This document shows, in pieces, positions 10,546 through 17,929 of a stretch of DNA of 64,000 nucleotides (position 1 is the stretch's first letter; each line of letters opens with the position of its first letter). The notes under the pieces are model-generated. The model ran no database searches. It had not been told where the DNA came from and saw only the letters and a list, made by a program, of their open reading frames with translations. Origin of the DNA: DASUPK01 sp963819715 (GTDB taxonomy: Bacteria > Actinomycetota > Thermoleophilia > Solirubrobacterales > 70-9); contig CAWFXE010000002.1 in the NCBI GenBank assembly GCA_963819715.1, positions 682,001 to 746,000 of the forward strand. The letters are read 5' to 3'. The position numbers were made by a program, and so were the translations under genes.

Positions 10546-11507
10546 GCGCTCAGGACCTGCGAGATCTCCCAGAGCCGGTCCGCGTTGTCCGGATCCAACG
10601 CGTAGGGGGCGACGCCCGCGATGGTGTGCGGCTCGCGGCGCTGGATGACCTCGGCCTCGTTGCAGTCCTCGAAATACCGCCCGCCGACGCCGTCCAGCTC
10701 CGGGTGGGTGGCGAGCAGGACCGAGGTCGCGGCGCCCTGCTCGGGGTTCTTCAGCTTCACCCCTGAGCGCTCGAACCGCTTCACGGCCTCCTTCATGTAC
10801 TCGGCACCGCCGACGTGGCGCTGCAGGTTCGTCCCTATTCCACCCGGCATCAGGGCATCGGCCGTGATGCCGTCATCCGCCCAGCGCTGCGTCACGCCGA
10901 CCGCATGGAGGACGTTCGCCGTCTTCGATTGTCCGTAGGCCCCGAACGGGTCGTACTCGCGGAACGAGTAGTTGAGATCGTCGAAGACAACCGGTGAGCG
11001 CAGATGGCCGCTGGAGCTGACCGAGACGACCCTGGCGCCCTCGGCCGCGGCGAGGGCGTCGTGGAGGCCGACCGTGAGCGCGAAGTGGCCGAGGTGGTTG
11101 GTCGCGAACTGCATCTCCTGGCCGCGGTCGGTGAGAGTGAGCTCCTGGATCGCCATGACCCCGGCGTTGTTCACCAGGATGTCCAGCGGTCCATCCCATT
11201 CCGACACGAACGCTTCGATGCTGGCCGGATCGACCAACTCGAGGTGGGCGACCGCCACATCGTCGTTTCCGGCCGTTGCGCGGATGTCGGCTGCGACCTG
11301 GTCCCCTTGCGCCATGTTGCGGACGGCCACGGTGACCGCCGCGCCGGCGCCCGCCAGGGCACGAGCCGTCTCGACCCCAATGCCGGAGGCGGCACCGGTG
11401 ACGATCGCGCGCTTGCCCGACAGATCGATGCCTTCGACCACCTCCGCGGCCGTCGACTCGGCGCCGAACGGCGTGGTGATTCGCTCCGTCGTCGTGCCCG
11501 TCGTCAT
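10542..11507 (-). CDS. Short-chain dehydrogenase/reductase
   Basis: This 321-residue SDR has an extended N-terminus and then the Rossmann motif TGAASGIG, the NNAG motif, the catalytic serine strand VVSVSSSGH, and YGQSK with the active-site Tyr/Lys. It resembles retinol-dehydrogenase-like or oxidoreductase SDRs of unknown substrate. The ATG overlaps the TAA of the upstream aldo/keto reductase by one base (TAATG), making it the third gene of a MerR-AKR-SDR operon. It may act on carbonyl stress products, inferred from its operon partners. It ends in the CTAG shared with rpiA. Confidence 0.92.
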   Translation of the reverse strand: MTTGTTTERITTPFGAESTAAEVVEGIDLSGKRAIVTGAASGIGVETARALAGAGAAVTVAVRNMAQGDQVAADIRATAGNDDVAVAHLELVDPASIEAFVSEWDGPLDILVNNAGVMAIQELTLTDRGQEMQFATNHLGHFALTVGLHDALAAAEGARVVSVSSSGHLRSPVVFDDLNYSFREYDPFGAYGQSKTANVLHAVGVTQRWADDGITADALMPGGIGTNLQRHVGGAEYMKEAVKRFERSGVKLKNPEQGAATSVLLATHPELDGVGGRYFEDCNEAEVIQRREPHTIAGVAPYALDPDNADRLWEISQVLSA

Positions 11508-12496
11508 TAGAGGTTCACCGTCGCCATGCCCTCGGGCGCATAGCGCTCGCCGGAGACTCCGGGCAGCTCCTCGTCGATGCGGGCGAGATCGTCCTCGGTC
11601 AGCTCGACGTCGACGGCCGCGGCATTCTCCTCGAGGTACTTGCGCCGCTTCGTGCCCGGTATCGGGACGATGTCGTCTCCTTGGGCCAGGACCCAGGCGA
11701 GCGCCAGATGGGCCGAGGTGATCCCCTTCTCCTCGGCGATCTCGTCGACCTTGGCGACGATCCGCTGGTTCGCGTCCCAGTTGTCTCCCTGGAAGCGCGG
11801 GTTGTGCCGCCGGAAGTCGCCCTCGTCGATCTCGTCGGGCGAGGAGAACCGGTTCGCGAGGAAGCCGCGCCCGAGCGGCGAGTAGGGAACGAAGCCGATC
11901 CCCAGCTCGCGGCAGAGCGGCAGGATCTCGGCTTCGACGTCGCGAGTCCAGAGCGAGTACTCGGTCTGCAGCGCCGTGATCGGGTGAACGGCGTGGGCGC
12001 GGCGAATCGTCTCCGGCGCCGCTTCGCTCAGCCCGATGTGGAGGATCTTGCCCTCCTCGACGAGCTCGGCCATCGCTCCGACCGTCTCCTCGATCTCGAC
12101 GTTCGGGTCGACGCGGTGCTGGTAGAAGAGCTCGACGTGGTCGGTGCCGAGTCGGTTGAGCGAGCCCTCGATGGAGCTCCTCACATGCTCGGCCGAGCCA
12201 TCGAGCGGCCCGGTCGTCGACATGTCGCCGGGGGTCGCATCGTCCATGCGGCGGGAGAACTTGGTGGCGATCACGTACTCGTCGCGCTTGCCCTCGATCG
12301 CCTTGCCGACCAGCTCCTCGTTGGTCAGCGGGCCGTATAGCTGTGCGGTGTCCAGGAAGTTGACGCCGAGCTCCAGCGCCCGCTGGATCGTCGCAACCGC
12401 CTCGTCCTCGTCGGTGCCGCCGTAAAAGGCGGACATCCCCATGCACCCGAGACCGAGGGCCGACACTTCCAGATCCCTGAGATTGCGCTTGTTCAT
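11507..12496 (-). CDS. Aldo/keto reductase
   Basis: The 329-residue protein is an NADPH-dependent AKR of the AKR11/13 (YhdN/IolS-like) type. It begins LEVSALGLGCMGMS, has the catalytic Asp-Tyr pair in FLDTAQLYGP, the lysine in IATKFS, the histidine strand FYQHRVDPN, and a cofactor loop near VPIPGTKRRKYL. ATG 12496 overlaps the merR stop as ATGA and is preceded by GGAAAG. Its place immediately behind a MerR regulator suggests induction by an electrophile or oxidant. The substrate cannot be read from the sequence. Confidence 0.94.
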   Translation of the reverse strand: MNKRNLRDLEVSALGLGCMGMSAFYGGTDEDEAVATIQRALELGVNFLDTAQLYGPLTNEELVGKAIEGKRDEYVIATKFSRRMDDATPGDMSTTGPLDGSAEHVRSSIEGSLNRLGTDHVELFYQHRVDPNVEIEETVGAMAELVEEGKILHIGLSEAAPETIRRAHAVHPITALQTEYSLWTRDVEAEILPLCRELGIGFVPYSPLGRGFLANRFSSPDEIDEGDFRRHNPRFQGDNWDANQRIVAKVDEIAEEKGITSAHLALAWVLAQGDDIVPIPGTKRRKYLEENAAAVDVELTEDDLARIDEELPGVSGERYAPEGMATVNL

Positions 12497-12864
12497 TTCT
12501 TTCCAAGCCTTTCGCTGTAGAGGTCGATCTTCCAATCGATCAGTTCGAGGTGGCCGGCCGTCTCCTCGAGGCGGGCCAGCACGTCCTTGCGGTGCGCCTC
12601 GAGCAGAGCCAGGCGCTCCTCGTTTGTTTCGTCTCCCCCGTTCAGCAGGTCCGCATACCTGCGGACCTGGCGAATCGGCATCCCGGTGGCGCGGAGCTTG
12701 GTCAGGAACTTGATCCGCTCCAGGTCATCCTCCGCGTAGCGGCGGTGACCGCTGCCGTTGCGGCTCACCGGCTGGATCAGCCCGGCGCGCTCCCAGTAGC
12801 GCAGGGTGTGCGCGCTGATCCCCGACTTCCGTGCCGCATCCGAGATCGTGAGGGTTGCGTCCAC
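12493..12864 (-). CDS. MerR-family transcriptional regulator
   Basis: This 123-residue activator/repressor begins with the winged-helix motif SDAARKSGISAHTLRYWERAGLI in split form (ISDAARKSGIS, HTLRYWERAGL). RRYAEDDLERI and a long dimerisation coiled coil follow (EERLALLEAHRKDVLARLEE). There is no cysteine cluster, so it is not an obvious metal or Fe-S sensor. A small organic or redox effector is more likely. The GTG start lies 6 nt after TATCTT. The promoter has the classic MerR layout: TTGACT, a 19-bp spacer containing a 20-bp palindrome, then TATCTT. It should control itself, the AKR and the SDR. Confidence 0.93.
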   Translation of the reverse strand: MDATLTISDAARKSGISAHTLRYWERAGLIQPVSRNGSGHRRYAEDDLERIKFLTKLRATGMPIRQVRRYADLLNGGDETNEERLALLEAHRKDVLARLEETAGHLELIDWKIDLYSERLGKK

Positions 12865-12870
12865 CCTCTG

Positions 12871-12901
12871 AAGATAGAACTTAGAGCGTGCTCTAAGTCA
12901 A
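12871..12901 (-). promoter_or_regulatory. MerR-type promoter with 19-bp spacer and palindromic operator
   Basis: On the minus strand, -35 TTGACT (12896-12901) and -10 TATCTT (12871-12876) are separated by 19 bp. The palindrome ACTTAGAGC-GT-GCTCTAAGT in split arms occupies 12879-12898. The elongated spacer with a central operator is diagnostic of MerR-activated promoters. The -35 side overlaps the end of the upstream DUF2182 gene. Confidence 0.85.
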
Positions 12902-13746
12902 GGGCTCATGTGCTGCATCGGCGTCTCGTCCATCGGCCCGCTGCGCATCGACCCATCGTGCATCGATCCCCCATGCATGCCCATCGAGTCCATCGCCCGT
13001 ATCGCCGCCGGCGACCCGGGCACCGTCAGCCCGGGAACGTCGCCGGGGACGAACGCGACCCCGAACGCCAGCACGAGCAGCACCACGACCGTGACAGCCT
13101 CGGCAGTCTCGCGCCACGGCAGCAGCTTCTCGAGCACGATCAAAGCGGCGATCACCCCCATCCAGGTGATGCTCATCACCCCGAGCGCGAAGAGAGCCGC
13201 CATCAGCGCCCAGGACGAGCCGACGCAGTAGGCGCCCTGGTCGAGGCCCATGCGGAGCGCGCCGGACTCGCCCTCGCGCCAGTCGGCCACAAGCAGCTCG
13301 CGGTCGCGGCAATGCCGCAGGCAGGTCCGCTTCAACGGCGTGAACTCGTAGATGGCGGCGCCCGCGATCACGGCTCCGGCTACGTAGCGGCCGCCGTCGT
13401 CCCAGGCGAGGAAGGAGATGTCGAGCGAGCGGACTGCCTCGAAGACGAGCCAGACCACGAGCCCGACGAGCGCCCAGGTGAGGAGGTAGCCCACCGTGAA
13501 GAGCGTTGTCCGCAGCACCGACTGCGGCGTCACGTCCGCCGCGCCGCCGCGCGCCTGCGCGGCGTAGGCGCCCGCCATCGGCACCAGGGACGGCAGCATC
13601 ATCGCGGCCATCATCACCGCCCAGATCCCGGCGAACCAGCCGAAGGAGCCGAGGTCGGTTCCCGGTCCGGCGTCCATTCCCTGCATCCGGTCGACGGTCA
13701 CCATCCAGGCAATGGCCGCCGCCGCCAGCAAGAAGAGTGCGGTCAC
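12898..13746 (-). CDS. DUF2182 polytopic membrane protein with Met/His-rich tail
   Basis: The 282-residue protein has about seven hydrophobic segments and the DUF2182 hallmark YEFTPLKRTCLRHCR, a conserved Cys-x3-Cys-like motif thought to bind metal. Residues after about 250 form a repetitive tail rich in Met and His (for example GMHGGSMHDGSM), which resembles copper-binding tails. GTG 13746 overlaps the DUF899 stop as GTGA, so it belongs to the ArsR-AHSA1-DUF899-DUF2182 operon. An upstream in-frame TTG is less likely. A role in metal handling is inferred. The 3' end runs into the merR promoter. Confidence 0.85.
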   Translation of the reverse strand: MTALFLLAAAAIAWMVTVDRMQGMDAGPGTDLGSFGWFAGIWAVMMAAMMLPSLVPMAGAYAAQARGGAADVTPQSVLRTTLFTVGYLLTWALVGLVVWLVFEAVRSLDISFLAWDDGGRYVAGAVIAGAAIYEFTPLKRTCLRHCRDRELLVADWREGESGALRMGLDQGAYCVGSSWALMAALFALGVMSITWMGVIAALIVLEKLLPWRETAEAVTVVVLLVLAFGVAFVPGDVPGLTVPGSPAAIRAMDSMGMHGGSMHDGSMRSGPMDETPMQHMSP

Positions 13747-14474
13747 TCGTATGTCAGCTGCTCGTCCCAATCGGGTCTCCCTTCGGGGGTCAGGTCAAAG
13801 AGGTTCCAGAGCGGCTCGAGGGTTCCCACGTGGCGCGGGTCCTGGCCGGGGTCCCAGGGCGCGTAGAAGAGCTCCGAGCCCCAGAAGTGGCGGATCGTTT
13901 CGCCGTCGCGGTGGAAGACGTTCAGCATCGGGCGCTGGGCACCCTCCGGCGTCTCGGCGAGGTAGTCCCGGTTGTAGGTGTTGTTCGCCGAGGAGAGCAG
14001 CCGCAGCCGGCGCCAGCCGCGCTCCCGCTTCCAGGTCGATAGGCGGTCGAGCGGGGACCTCGCCACGACCACGAAGTTCACGATCTGGCCGGCGTGCTCG
14101 ACCATCCCGTCGAGCTGGTCGAGCAGGCCGACGCACGACGGGCAGGGGCCCTCCGCCGGGGGCAGTTTCGCCGACTCGGCCTCGCGCGCCGGGCCCGGAC
14201 GGTCGTCCTCCGGGTCGCGAGGGAACATGAAGCTGTAGACCGCCAGGGAGTCCTTGCCCGGCGCGAAGAGCTCCGAGAGCTGCACGTCCGTCGCGGCGCC
14301 ATTGGGACCTTCGCCCTCGAAGACGTAGTCCTGGGGAACCTCGCCGCCGGGCGGAAGCTGGCGCCGCGCAGCCGCGACCGCCTCCATCTGGCGGCGCAGC
14401 TCGATCTCCTTGGTGAGCAGCTCGTTCCGCGCCGCCCGGTACACGGCGCTCTCTCTTGGGAAGGTGACGTCCAC
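13743..14474 (-). CDS. DUF899 thioredoxin-like protein (copy 1)
   Basis: The 243-residue protein belongs to the DUF899 (thioredoxin-fold) family. It has an N-terminal helical region with R-ELLTKEIELRRQ, a YVFEG strand, a peroxiredoxin-like core with PCPSC in the redox position, and C-terminal NVFHRDGE and HFWGSELFYAP. It is the most divergent of three copies within 3 kb. Biochemical function is unproven; a thiol redox role is likely from the fold and the CxxC motif. GTG 14474 follows GGAGAG. The gene lies 11 bp after the AHSA1 gene and overlaps DUF2182. Confidence 0.88.
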   Translation of the reverse strand: MDVTFPRESAVYRAARNELLTKEIELRRQMEAVAAARRQLPPGGEVPQDYVFEGEGPNGAATDVQLSELFAPGKDSLAVYSFMFPRDPEDDRPGPAREAESAKLPPAEGPCPSCVGLLDQLDGMVEHAGQIVNFVVVARSPLDRLSTWKRERGWRRLRLLSSANNTYNRDYLAETPEGAQRPMLNVFHRDGETIRHFWGSELFYAPWDPGQDPRHVGTLEPLWNLFDLTPEGRPDWDEQLTYE

Positions 14475-14485
14475 GTTGGCCTCTC

Positions 14486-14929
14486 CTACTTAGACGCCAG
14501 AACCCGCTCAATCTCATCGAAGCAGGTCGACCAGCCCTCGTACTGCGAGGCCCGCCGATCCTCCCCTGAGATTTCGCTGTTGACGAACACCACGGTGGTG
14601 CCGCCATCGCGCTCGGTGAACTCCAGCTCGATCATCTGCTCGTTCGAGGGGTCGTCCTCGAATGTCCAGGTGAAGGCCAGACGGTTCGGCCGCTCGATCA
14701 ACGTGTACTCGCCGCCCGCCCTGACGGGGTTCCCCTCGGGCGTTCGCATCACGACCTGGATCCTGCCGCCCACGCGCAGGTCGACCTCGGCGTCGGCCTC
14801 CTGCCACCCCTCCTTCGGCCTGAACCAGCGGCGGATGACCTCCTCACTCGTCCAGGCATCGAAGACATCCTCCGCCGGAGCATCGAAAGTCCGCTCGATC
14901 CGGACCACACGCGCCGCTTCCTCGGCCAC
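14486..14929 (-). CDS. SRPBCC/AHSA1-domain protein
   Basis: This 147-residue START-like protein starts VAEEAARVVRIERTFDAPAEDVFDAW and has the AHSA1 features RWFRPKEGW, GGRIQVVMRTPEG and a C-terminal helix SQYEGWSTCFDEIE, all given here in short pieces. Proteins of this kind are commonly encoded next to ArsR regulators in actinobacteria; the ligand is unknown. GTG 14929 is preferred over GTG 14935 because AAAGGAG then sits five bases upstream. GTG 14935 would give a GTGA overlap with arsR. Either way it is translationally linked to arsR. Confidence 0.88.
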   Translation of the reverse strand: MAEEAARVVRIERTFDAPAEDVFDAWTSEEVIRRWFRPKEGWQEADAEVDLRVGGRIQVVMRTPEGNPVRAGGEYTLIERPNRLAFTWTFEDDPSNEQMIELEFTERDGGTTVVFVNSEISGEDRRASQYEGWSTCFDEIERVLASK

Positions 14930-14931
14930 GG

Positions 14932-15243
14932 TCACTCCTTTCTCTCCTCGAGATACTCGCCGACGACGTCGAAGAGCCGCTCCCAGCGAGCCCTCTGGAT
15001 GTCTATCCAATCGGAGGTCTCGGCAAGCGTCTCGGGCCGCAGGGCGAGGCGATGGGTCCGTCCGTCGACCACGCGGGTGACGACGCCGGCCTCCTCGAGC
15101 ATCCTCAGGTGCCTCGATACGGTCGGCTTCGAGACGCCGAAATCCCGCGTCACCTCGCCGACCGTGGCGGTTCCGCCGCTGAGCCGCTCGACGATGTCGC
15201 GGCGCAGGGGGTGCGCCAGGGCTTTGAACACATCGTTAGCCAT
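14932..15243 (-). CDS. ArsR-family regulator
   Basis: The 103-residue winged-helix protein has ALAHPLRRDIVERL, the recognition helix in VSKPTVSRHLRML, and the wing VVTRVVDGRTHRL. There is no metal-binding cysteine motif (ELCVC type), so it belongs to the non-metal group found next to AHSA1 genes. ATG 15243 lies 7 nt after TATAGT, which fixes the start and indicates a leaderless message. A six-base inverted repeat straddles the ATG. It sits between two divergent arms, both carrying DUF899 genes, and is their obvious candidate regulator. Confidence 0.92.
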   Translation of the reverse strand: MANDVFKALAHPLRRDIVERLSGGTATVGEVTRDFGVSKPTVSRHLRMLEEAGVVTRVVDGRTHRLALRPETLAETSDWIDIQRARWERLFDVVGEYLEERKE

Positions 15244-15252
15244 TTTGCTAAC
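15235..15252 (-). promoter_or_regulatory. Inverted repeat across the arsR start, candidate ArsR operator
   Basis: GTTAGC (15235-15240) and GCTAAC (15247-15252) are perfect inverted repeats six bases apart. They cover the arsR start codon and touch its -10 box, and lie 40 bp from the divergent DUF899 start. Confidence 0.55.
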
Positions 15253-15256
15253 TATA
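15251..15256 (-). promoter_or_regulatory. -10 element (TATAGT) of leaderless arsR
   Basis: TATAGT, 7 nt, then ATG 15243. The overlapping plus-strand sequence TATATA could serve the divergent DUF899 gene. Confidence 0.65.
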
Positions 15257-15292
15257 TACGGGAGGCGTCGAACCGACCACAGGAGGACCGTG

Positions 15293-16021
15293 ATGCTGGA
15301 CCACAGAGTTGTGAATCGGGAGGAGTGGAGAGCCGAGCGCGAGAAGCTGCTCGCCGAGGAGAAGGAGCTCACCCACCGCAGCGACGAGCTGGCGAAGAAG
15401 CGCCGGGAGCTGCCCTGGATGAAGGTCGAGAAGGCCTACAGCTTCGAGACCAGGGACGGGACCAAGTCGCTCGCCGACCTCTTCGACGGACGCTCGCAGC
15501 TGTTGATCTACCACTTCATGTTCGGCCCCACCTACGAGACCGGCTGCCCCGTCTGCTCTTCGATCGCCGACAGCCTCACCGGTCAGGTTGCCCACCTCGG
15601 CGCCCGCGACACGACCCTGATCTGCTCGTCACGCGGCCCGCTCGAGAAGCTGCTCGCCTTCCGCGACCGGATGGGCTGGGAGTTCGACTGGGTCTCGGCC
15701 GAGACGGACTTCCACCGCGACCTCGGCTACGTCCACACCGAGGAGGAGCTCAAGCCGTTCCTCGAGAGCGGCCAGATCCCTCTGACCGTCACACAAAACG
15801 CCGAGATGTGCGGGACCGACGCTGCCGGATACGTCGCCGAGGGCCCGGGATTGAGTGTCTTCGCGCTCGAAGACGGCGACGTCTACGGGACATACACGAG
15901 CACGGCGCGCGGCCTCGAGGTACCGGCGATGTCCTACTACAGCCTGCTCGACCGGACCCCGGCCGGCCGAAACGAGCCGCCCGACCAGCCCCTGTGGGTG
16001 AGATACCACGACGAGTACTAG
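15293..16021 (+). CDS. DUF899 thioredoxin-like protein (copy 2)
   Basis: This 242-residue DUF899 member has N-terminal REEWRAEREKLL, the conserved RRELPWMKVEK-AYSFET region, DLFDGRSQLLIYHFMFG, and a redox motif GCPVCSS. It ends with the family signature WVRYHDEY. It is closely similar in layout to the next gene and more distant from the copy at 13743. AGGAGG six bases before ATG 15293 gives a clear ribosome-binding site. It is transcribed divergently from arsR across 49 bp and is probably co-transcribed with the third copy 11 bp downstream. Confidence 0.92.
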   Translation: MLDHRVVNREEWRAEREKLLAEEKELTHRSDELAKKRRELPWMKVEKAYSFETRDGTKSLADLFDGRSQLLIYHFMFGPTYETGCPVCSSIADSLTGQVAHLGARDTTLICSSRGPLEKLLAFRDRMGWEFDWVSAETDFHRDLGYVHTEEELKPFLESGQIPLTVTQNAEMCGTDAAGYVAEGPGLSVFALEDGDVYGTYTSTARGLEVPAMSYYSLLDRTPAGRNEPPDQPLWVRYHDEY

Positions 16022-16031
16022 GAGAGACGCA

Positions 16032-16745
16032 ATGGCAATTCACGCCGTCGGAACCGAGGAGGAGTGGCTGGCTGCGCGCAAGGAGCTGCTCGCAGCCGAG
16101 AAGGAGCACATGCGCCAGGGCGACGAGCTCGCGAGGCGTCGCCGCGAGCTGCCCTGGGTGCCGGTCTCCAAGGAGTACAGCTTCGAGACCGCGGACGGGA
16201 CCAAGTCCCTGTCCGAGCTCTTCGACGGGCGCTCGCAGCTGCTCGTCTACCACTTCATGTTCGGCTTCGGCTACTGGGTGGACGAGCAGAATCCGGGCTG
16301 CACCGGCTGCTCGTTCGTCGCCGATCACTTCGACGGAATCCTGCCCCACCTGAACGGACACGACGTCACGCTCGTGGCCGAGTCCATTGCGCCGCTTGAG
16401 GAGCTCGACGCCTACAGGGACAGGATGGGCTGGAAGTTCCCGTGGGTCTCATCCCTCGGCGGCGACTTCAAGTACGACTTCGGCGCCGCCTTCACTGAGG
16501 AGCAGCAGCGCAGCGGCGCCGAATACAACTTCCGGCACCTCGACAAGCCGCCCTGGCCTCAGCGTGAGGGGTTGAGCGCCTTCGCACTCGACGACGGCGT
16601 CGTCCACCACACCTACTCGACCTACGACCGGGGCGTGGACGCGCTGATGGGCACCTTCCAGTACCTCGACCGCTCGCCCCTCGGCCGTGACCCCGACGGT
16701 CCCGGTTCGGGCGGCTCATGGTGGAAGCGCCACGACGAGTACTGA
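16032..16745 (+). CDS. DUF899 thioredoxin-like protein (copy 3)
   Basis: The 237-residue protein repeats the DUF899 pattern: EEEWLAARKELLAAEKEH, RRELPWVPVSKEYSFET, LFDGRSQLLVYHFMFG, and a variant redox motif GCTGCSF, with WKRHDEY at the end. It is adjacent to copy 2, with GGAGAG before the ATG, and likely arose from it by tandem duplication. The middle residues of the CxxC motif differ in all three copies (PS, PV, TG), which could tune redox potential. No activity is established for the family. Confidence 0.92.
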   Translation: MAIHAVGTEEEWLAARKELLAAEKEHMRQGDELARRRRELPWVPVSKEYSFETADGTKSLSELFDGRSQLLVYHFMFGFGYWVDEQNPGCTGCSFVADHFDGILPHLNGHDVTLVAESIAPLEELDAYRDRMGWKFPWVSSLGGDFKYDFGAAFTEEQQRSGAEYNFRHLDKPPWPQREGLSAFALDDGVVHHTYSTYDRGVDALMGTFQYLDRSPLGRDPDGPGSGGSWWKRHDEY

Positions 16746-16805
16746 AGCCGAGAGCCGAGAGGGTCACCTCGCTACGGTGAAGACGGGGGAGACGTAAACA
16801 GGAGG

Positions 16806-17255
16806 ATGAAGGTGGCAACTCGCAACGGAAGTGCACAGTGGGACGGAAACCTGATGGACGGCTCCGGCACCGTGACGGTCGGCGACGGCGTCTGGAGCGG
16901 TGATTACTCCTTCGCGTCGCGGTTCGAGGACGGCGACGGCACCAACCCCGAGGAGCTGATCGCGGGCGGCCCACGCCGGCTGTTTCTCGATGGCGCTGAG
17001 CGCCCAGCTCACGAACGACGGGCACGCGCCCAACTCGATCAAGACGACGGCGGGGTTCAGATCCGCAACGTCGACGGCCTCCCCACGATCGACAACATCA
17101 AGCTGGAGACGGAGGGGGACGTACCGGGCATCGACCAGGCGACCTTCGAGCAGCAGGCTGAGGCCGCAAGGGGCGGCTGCGCGGTCTCCCGGGCACTCGC
17201 CGGCGTCAACGAGATCGATGTCAGCGCCAGGCTGACGGCCGGGGCCCCGACCTAG
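16806..17255 (+). CDS. OsmC-family peroxiredoxin-like protein with two compensating frameshifts
   Basis: OsmC/Ohr proteins reduce organic hydroperoxides with two cysteines. The start (TRNGSAQWDGNL) and end (GGCAVSRALAGVNEIDV) are in one frame. About 30 residues between roughly 54 and 85 read as non-OsmC sequence. In the +1 frame the same DNA encodes AHAGCFSMALSAQL, the expected first-cysteine motif. An extra G near 16967-16969 and a missing G in the run 17052-17055 would explain this and restore a normal 149-residue OsmC. The open frame as written lacks the peroxidatic cysteine. AGGAGG precedes the ATG. Confidence 0.85.
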   Translation: MKVATRNGSAQWDGNLMDGSGTVTVGDGVWSGDYSFASRFEDGDGTNPEELIAGGPRRLFLDGAERPAHERRARAQLDQDDGGVQIRNVDGLPTIDNIKLETEGDVPGIDQATFEQQAEAARGGCAVSRALAGVNEIDVSARLTAGAPT

Positions 17256-17257
17256 GC

Positions 17258-17929
17258 CTAGGGGGCGGCGGCGCGATCCGCCAGGATCAGCGAGTCGCCG
17301 CCCGGCTGCATCCGGCCGGATGGCGTCGACGGATCCTGGGCGATCAGCTTCGCCAGTGCGTCGACCTTGGACTCTCCGGTGACCACCCAGAGCAGGCTCC
17401 TGACGCTCTCGAGCTCCGGATAGGTGAGCGTCATGCGGCGGACCCCCTGGTACTCACCGGAGGTGACGGCGACGCGGCGATCCGTGACCTCCAGCACCGG
17501 GTCACCGGGGACGAGTGACGCCGTGTGGCCATCCGGGCCGATGCCGAGATGGGCGATGTCCAGGCGCTCCGGCAGCGATCCGGCGTAGCGGGCGGCAGCC
17601 GCCTCCAGGTCCTCATCGGTGACCGGCATCGGCTTGATGCTGCCCTGGGCCCCGATCGACAGGCTCTCGATCAGGTGCGTGAGGTTGCGCTCGGCGTCGC
17701 CGGCCGGGGCGACGCGCTCGTCCACCTGGAAGAGCTCGGTCTTATCCCAGTCGCCGAAGAGATCCTCGAGCTGGGAGAACATCGGCCACGGGTCGGTGCC
17801 CCCGCTGAGGGCCAGCTCCGCGCTGCCGCGCTCGGCAACCGCCTGCTTGGCCGCATCCGCGAGAAGCTCGGCCCCCCGCTGATGGACCTCCTCGAGCGTG
17901 TCGAAGACCTCAAGCTTGTGCGCGCTCAC
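17258..17929 (-). CDS. pgl: 6-phosphogluconolactonase
   Basis: Pgl hydrolyses 6-phosphogluconolactone between the Zwf and Gnd steps. The 223-residue product has the NagB/DevB fold with LALSGGTDP, QVDERVAP and LGIGPDGHTASLVPG, the last matching the GxxxDGHxASLFP consensus. Length is normal. GTG 17929 overlaps the gnd stop as GTGA, so gnd-pgl form one operon transcribed away from zwf. It converges on the OsmC gene two bases away. Confidence 0.96.
   Translation of the reverse strand: MSAHKLEVFDTLEEVHQRGAELLADAAKQAVAERGSAELALSGGTDPWPMFSQLEDLFGDWDKTELFQVDERVAPAGDAERNLTHLIESLSIGAQGSIKPMPVTDEDLEAAAARYAGSLPERLDIAHLGIGPDGHTASLVPGDPVLEVTDRRVAVTSGEYQGVRRMTLTYPELESVRSLLWVVTGESKVDALAKLIAQDPSTPSGRMQPGGDSLILADRAAAP

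Noticed and set aside
10542..12506. Single 654-residue frame spanning SDR and aldo/keto reductase
   Set aside because: The first 330 residues are the wrong frame of the aldo/keto reductase gene, which has its own intact frame; the SDR starts at ATG 11507.
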